The translations under genes and the position numbers were made by a program. From CALXOJ01 sp034120015 (GTDB taxonomy: Bacteria; Spirochaetota; Spirochaetia; JAFGXN01), in assembly GCA_034120015.1 (NCBI GenBank), contig JAXEIF010000007.1, positions 1 to 64,000 on the forward strand: DNA of 64,000 nucleotides. The letters run 5' to 3'. Shown one piece after another: positions 60,320 through 64,000 of the stretch (its first letter is position 1; every line of letters begins with the position of its first letter). The notes beneath the pieces were generated by a model that ran no database searches, had not been told where the DNA came from, and saw nothing but the letters and a program-made list of their open reading frames with translations.

Positions 60320-61114
60320 TTAAAAATCCACATCCGGATTCAGATCCGAAAGACCTCCCAAATCGGCATCATCAAACTTCATTTCGGCCTGTTCCTGCTC
60401 AATTTCGTTATCCTCGCAATAAAGAATACGGCTGCAGTAGGGACAGAAAGAAATCGTTGTCTCCTCGCGAACCTCGTTAACGAACTGCGGGGTCAGCATA
60501 ATATTGCAGCCGGTGCAAACTCCGTTCTTGATGGGAACAATTGCCACACCCTCTTTTTTTCTGACAATACGGTCAAACTTGTAAACAATATCATCTCCGA
60601 TTCCCGGTAAAATTTCTTTTTCTTTTCCTTTAAGACTGTCAAGTTCGGCCTGTTTGGCCGCGATATATGATTCCAGTTTTTCTTTTTCGGATTCGATTTC
60701 CTTTTCCTGTGTCAGAATCATATTTTCTTTATTCGTCATGTCCGATTTCAGTTCATCGAATTCCTGGCGCTCTTTATTGTATTTTAAACGTAAATCCTGT
60801 TCTTTTGCCGAAAACTCCTTAATCTTTTTATCGAGTGACTCATATTCACGCTGTGTTTCGATTTCGCCCATCTGCTTTTCGGCTTCGTTACGTTGTACTT
60901 CAAGATCATTTAAACGTTCCCGAATGCGATTAATTCTTTCGGTTTTTCTTTCGAGATAATTATTTTTCTCGACATACGCCTTTTTCAGTTTGTTAAGAAC
61001 TTCGATGTTGGTCATTAATGTTTTCGGCGCATCGGAAATCTCTTTCTCGAGAAGAGATTTTTTATACAAAACTTCCTGTAATCCGATCAGTCCCGTTTTT
61101 GTCTCGTTATTCAT
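60320..61114 (-). CDS. Coiled-coil zinc-ribbon protein
   Basis: 264 residues. A long antiparallel coiled coil (about 15-165, dominated by Glu/Lys heptads) leads to a four-cysteine zinc ribbon (GVCTGCNIMLTPQFVNEV, then FCPYCSRILYC, about 203-235) and an acidic tail. It matches the COG1579/CdsZ family found upstream of rnpB and next to rpoD in spirochaetes. Related proteins bind nucleic acid or act as transcription or secretion accessory factors; the role here is unknown. AAAGGAG precedes the ATG, 25 bases after rpoD. Confidence 0.85.
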   Translation of the reverse strand: MNNETKTGLIGLQEVLYKKSLLEKEISDAPKTLMTNIEVLNKLKKAYVEKNNYLERKTERINRIRERLNDLEVQRNEAEKQMGEIETQREYESLDKKIKEFSAKEQDLRLKYNKERQEFDELKSDMTNKENMILTQEKEIESEKEKLESYIAAKQAELDSLKGKEKEILPGIGDDIVYKFDRIVRKKEGVAIVPIKNGVCTGCNIMLTPQFVNEVREETTISFCPYCSRILYCEDNEIEQEQAEMKFDDADLGGLSDLNPDVDF

Positions 61115-61139
61115 TTGCCTTCTCCTTTATTTCTGTATC

Positions 61140-63152
61140 CTATTTATAATCCGTTAATCGTTCCGTATGTTTCGGAAGCTTCAGTCTGCGCAACGCTTTG
61201 GCTTCAATCTGCCGGATTCGCTCCCGTGTAACATTAAAATAAAGCCCAACCTCCTCCAACGTCAGAGAATAACCGTCCTCCAAACCGAAACGCATTTGAA
61301 TCACTTCTCTTTCGCGTTCGGGAAGATCGTTTAAGATACCGCGCAGATGCTCCTGAAGCATTTTGAAAGCAGTCTGATTGGCCGGATTTTCCACCGCTTT
61401 ATCTTCGATAAAGTCACCGAGAAGCGAATCTTCTTCTTCTCCGAGAGGAGACTCCAGAGAAATCGGTTCTCGGGCCACACTCTTGACGGAAGTCACCTTT
61501 TCCAAAGGCCACCCGAGTTTCTCGGCAATTTCCTCATCGGTCGGTTCCCGACCGAGAGACTGCATCAGCTGCCGCGATTCCCTGGAAACTTTATTAATCT
61601 GTTCTATCATGTGAACCGGTACGCGAATTGTCCGTGCCTGATCCGAAATCGAACGCGTGATCGCCTGCCGGATCCACCATGTCGCATAAGTGGAAAATTT
61701 ATAATTCAGTTTGTAATTAAATTTCTCGACAGCCTTAATCAAACCGATATTGCCTTCCTGAACCAGATCGAAAAAATGAAGACCGCGGTTGGTATATTTT
61801 TTGGCAATACTGACAACAAGTCTTAAATTAGCCTGTATCAGTTTATCTTTGGCCGACTTCAGTTTCTCTTTTCCCTTTTTAATTTCGATTGCCTTTTCCA
61901 AAATATCGGGAATTTTATCCTCAAACAGAAATTCGATATCTTTAAAAGTATTGTAGTTTTCCTGATATTTACGTATGCGGTCCTTGATCAGATTGGAGCT
62001 GAGCATTAATCGGGTTTCGATATCACCGCGCTTAGACGAAATGGCCAAATCCCGGCTTAACGAACGCAATTCCTTAATACTTGAAATTTTCAAAACTTTT
62101 TGAAGTTTTTCCTGTTCGTTCTGAATTTTATGAATTTGAGCCTGAACGTTGATGAACTCATCCGAATAGGTAATTATATCATCCTGCTCGATGTCGATTC
62201 CCTGAATCGCCTTAAGAAGATTTTTCTTCTTTTTCTGAAGTTCTTCATCTTCCAGAAATTCGGCATAGGTTTTGTATTTGCTTTTTAATTCTTTATATGA
62301 TCTGATTTTGGAAGCAATTCCTTTTAAGCGTTCTCTATATGTGTCCAGTTTCTTTAAATCTTCGTGATCGTCATTTTTCTTCGTATTATCGTCCAAATGA
62401 GACTGACGCTCCGAAATGCGGATCAGCAGCTGATTGAACCGGTCGATAATCATTCCGCTTGATTTGATAACGTGAAGAATCATTTCCGCGCCTTTTTCCA
62501 TCTCGCGCGCCAAAGCCCCTTCTTCCTCTCCGTTCAAAAGCGGTTCTTTTCCGATTTCATGCAGATAAAGACGAATCGGATCGTCATTGGCGGAAATATC
62601 TTTCGAAGAAGTAACCATACCCGAAGAAGAAGAAATATCCGAATCGGATTCATTTGCGGAATCCGACTGACTGTCTTCATCGGAATAAACATCCAAATCC
62701 TCATCTTCGGATTCTTCGGTTTCGATATCGGGATTCTCGAGAGTTTCCATATCATCGATACCGGTCGACATCTGTCTCATTTCGCCCAATTTGGCAATCG
62801 CATCATCAGGTCTGATATCATCATCGATTTCGACAATGTCTTCGTCATCATCGGTCAACGAATCGATATTCTCGATATCCTCGAGATCGGGTTCCTGTTC
62901 CGGCTGATAATCGGCCGCATCAAGATCGTCATCCGAGGATGAATCGGAATCTTTATCGTTTTCTCCGTCATCGTAAGAGTCATCTTCCAATTCGATTCCC
63001 GAGTCTTCGAGTAAATCATAAACTTCGTCGAGATAGTTGGCATCAAAATTGTCGGGAAGTAAATCGTTTAGCTCGTCGAACGAAAGCTTTTTTCTCGGTT
63101 TGATTAAATCAAGAATTTCTTTGGTAGAAAAGCCATTAATTTCTTTCTTCAT
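61140..63152 (-). CDS. rpoD: RNA polymerase sigma-70 factor, primary
   Basis: 670 residues from the ATG at 63152 (MKKEINGFSTKEI); a GTG at 63164 would add four. Region 1.1 is short and followed by a very acidic stretch (about 47-180, many Asp/Glu/Ser). Region 1.2 is DPIRLYLHEIGKEPLL, then a long non-conserved insert, region 2 (LVVSIAKKYTNRGLHFFDLVQEGNIGLIKAVEKFNYKLNYKFSTYATWWIRQAI), region 3 and region 4.2 (LTLEEVGLYFNVTRERIRQIEAKALRRLK). It recognises housekeeping -10/-35 promoters such as those listed here. It follows dnaG by 18 bases, a widespread pairing. Confidence 0.96.
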   Translation of the reverse strand: MKKEINGFSTKEILDLIKPRKKLSFDELNDLLPDNFDANYLDEVYDLLEDSGIELEDDSYDDGENDKDSDSSSDDDLDAADYQPEQEPDLEDIENIDSLTDDDEDIVEIDDDIRPDDAIAKLGEMRQMSTGIDDMETLENPDIETEESEDEDLDVYSDEDSQSDSANESDSDISSSSGMVTSSKDISANDDPIRLYLHEIGKEPLLNGEEEGALAREMEKGAEMILHVIKSSGMIIDRFNQLLIRISERQSHLDDNTKKNDDHEDLKKLDTYRERLKGIASKIRSYKELKSKYKTYAEFLEDEELQKKKKNLLKAIQGIDIEQDDIITYSDEFINVQAQIHKIQNEQEKLQKVLKISSIKELRSLSRDLAISSKRGDIETRLMLSSNLIKDRIRKYQENYNTFKDIEFLFEDKIPDILEKAIEIKKGKEKLKSAKDKLIQANLRLVVSIAKKYTNRGLHFFDLVQEGNIGLIKAVEKFNYKLNYKFSTYATWWIRQAITRSISDQARTIRVPVHMIEQINKVSRESRQLMQSLGREPTDEEIAEKLGWPLEKVTSVKSVAREPISLESPLGEEEDSLLGDFIEDKAVENPANQTAFKMLQEHLRGILNDLPEREREVIQMRFGLEDGYSLTLEEVGLYFNVTRERIRQIEAKALRRLKLPKHTERLTDYK

Positions 63153-63170
63153 CCTTTTCTGCACTCCGGC

Positions 63171-64000
63171 TTACGGTTTGAGTTTTGCCAACTCTTTCTC
63201 GTATTTTATTTTCTCACGAATATAATTATCCACTGTCTCCCGATTTAATCCCGCGGACTGTCCGATCTTAAATTGGAGATCCTCTATTTTACTTTTTAAA
63301 ATAAAAATTCTTTCCTGTAAAATCAAATCGGGTATCATTTTTTTTATATTATCGGATGTAAATTCATTATCGGCCAATTTACGGACAATAAACCGCGCCG
63401 AAGGAGAATCTCCCAACATCGATAAAACCATATCCGAATTTAAACGGTTTTTTCGAAACGATTCCTCCAAAATATAATAAATCTCACGAGCCCGGGAAGA
63501 AATCAAATCATCGACATCGATATAGCGTCTTACCTGCTCGAAACAGGACGGTTCCGCCACCAAAGCCGCAAAAAGGAAAAATTCACGGTTATCCTCTCCT
63601 TCCTCAACGGGAGAAGGCTCCGCAGGTCTGATTTTCTTTTCCGTTACGGAACCCGAAAATTTCTTCTTTCCGTCTTTCCCGGAAAATGTCCGAAAATCGG
63701 ATACAACGGCATTTTCATCAATATTCAGCTGTTTGGCCAAAAACCGAAGAGCTGCACTTTTTCCTACTTCGCTTCCGATAAGACCGATATACGGAAAAAC
63801 TTCCGATGCAATCGCTTCCTTCGCCTCCGGAGAATCCAAATTCCCATGTTTTACTATAATATTTTTTATTATAAAATCCAACCCGTTTGTACTATTTTTT
63901 AATAAAATTTTAAGCGATTCGGCTCCTTCTTTTTTTAGAAATTCGTCCGGATCTTTATACGGAGAATAGTCCGCCACTTTGACCGGGATATGTTTCTGCT
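63171..64000 (-). CDS. dnaG: DNA primase, C-terminal part, cut by the window
   Basis: The 3' part of dnaG, running off the window edge; about 276 codons are visible. It opens near the end of the TOPRIM domain (VADYSPYKDPDEFLKKEG), continues through the helical linker (FIIKNIIVKH, then GKSAALRFLAKQLNIDENAV) and ends with the helicase-binding C-terminal domain. It primes Okazaki fragments. The zinc-binding and catalytic parts lie outside, so integrity cannot be judged. The order dnaG-rpoD matches the macromolecular-synthesis operon without rpsU. Confidence 0.93.
   Translation of the reverse strand, partial: QKHIPVKVADYSPYKDPDEFLKKEGAESLKILLKNSTNGLDFIIKNIIVKHGNLDSPEAKEAIASEVFPYIGLIGSEVGKSAALRFLAKQLNIDENAVVSDFRTFSGKDGKKKFSGSVTEKKIRPAEPSPVEEGEDNREFFLFAALVAEPSCFEQVRRYIDVDDLISSRAREIYYILEESFRKNRLNSDMVLSMLGDSPSARFIVRKLADNEFTSDNIKKMIPDLILQERIFILKSKIEDLQFKIGQSAGLNRETVDNYIREKIKYEKELAKLKP

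Noticed and set aside
1..64000. CRISPR array, prophage, insertion sequence or defence island
   Set aside because: No evenly spaced repeats, transposase, integrase, terminal inverted repeats or known defence domains were seen; nearly all sequence is conserved housekeeping or envelope genes.

Overview
The window looks like chromosome of a spirochaete close to Treponema (roughly 40-45% GC by eye). No rRNA or species marker is present, so the assignment rests on gene content and order. The pointers are a GreA domain on a ~900-residue protein, a dnaG-rpoD-zinc ribbon-rnpB-TPR-mreBCD-pbp2-rodA block, a recA-scpAB-rluB-cmk-rpsA block, many TPR proteins and lipoproteins beside housekeeping genes, SpoVG, and a DUF115 protein. 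I see no prophage, insertion sequence or CRISPR array.

Layout. 1-6233 (+): the 3' part of argS, then rplU-prp-rpmA-obg-nadD-yqeK-LCP-rsfS, mostly with overlapping starts and stops. 6234-6571 (-): a small, extremely acidic protein with its own promoter and a 14-bp palindrome. 6626-14347 (+): ispE, spoVG, tRNA-Gln, rplY, pth, tilS, ftsH, lepA. 14328-17424 (-): a DUF115 protein and a PpiD-like foldase. 17553-21369 (+): a LysM/degenerate M23 protein, recO, recJ. 21370-23708 (-): a beta-barrel protein and a lipoprotein. 23811-29193 (+): folD and a split purH pair in a GC-richer block, then miaB, a LapA-like protein and a TPR/SPOR protein. 29187-30692 (-): a large lipoprotein that may be pallilysin-related. 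30811-36488 (+): guaB, purA, guaA and a tandem flavodoxin-like protein. 36489-37127: an AT-rich stretch with a doubtful, possibly frameshifted gene. 37128-37904 (+): mazG. 37901-47159 (-): one long compact array running from rpe through recA, scpA, scpB, rluB, cmk and rpsA to three membrane or lipoprotein genes. 47257-50916 (+): a TPR gene and the long greA, closed by a clear terminator. 50959-64000 (-): the 5'-truncated dnaG, rpoD, zinc-ribbon gene, rnpB, TPR gene, mreB, mreC, mreD, pbp2, rodA and a large radical-SAM gene.

How the genes work together. Ribosome assembly and translation quality control dominate the first 14 kb (L21, L27, Prp, Obg, RsfS, L25, Pth, TilS, EF4). FolD makes the 10-formyl-THF used by the AICAR transformylase half of the split PurH; GuaB/GuaA and PurA then carry IMP to GMP and AMP. 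ScpA, ScpB and RecA serve chromosome maintenance. MreBCD, PBP2 and RodA form the elongasome that shapes the cell.

The most unusual points are: a divergent promoter pair (47157-47259) that appears to give leaderless mRNAs in both directions; the 54%-acidic small protein with a palindrome in its leader; the PurH halves split in the same reading frame inside a GC-richer block; an L27 without the extension that Prp normally removes; a beta-barrel/lipoprotein operon; and rnpB squeezed into an operon. I found no clear new defence or mobile system.
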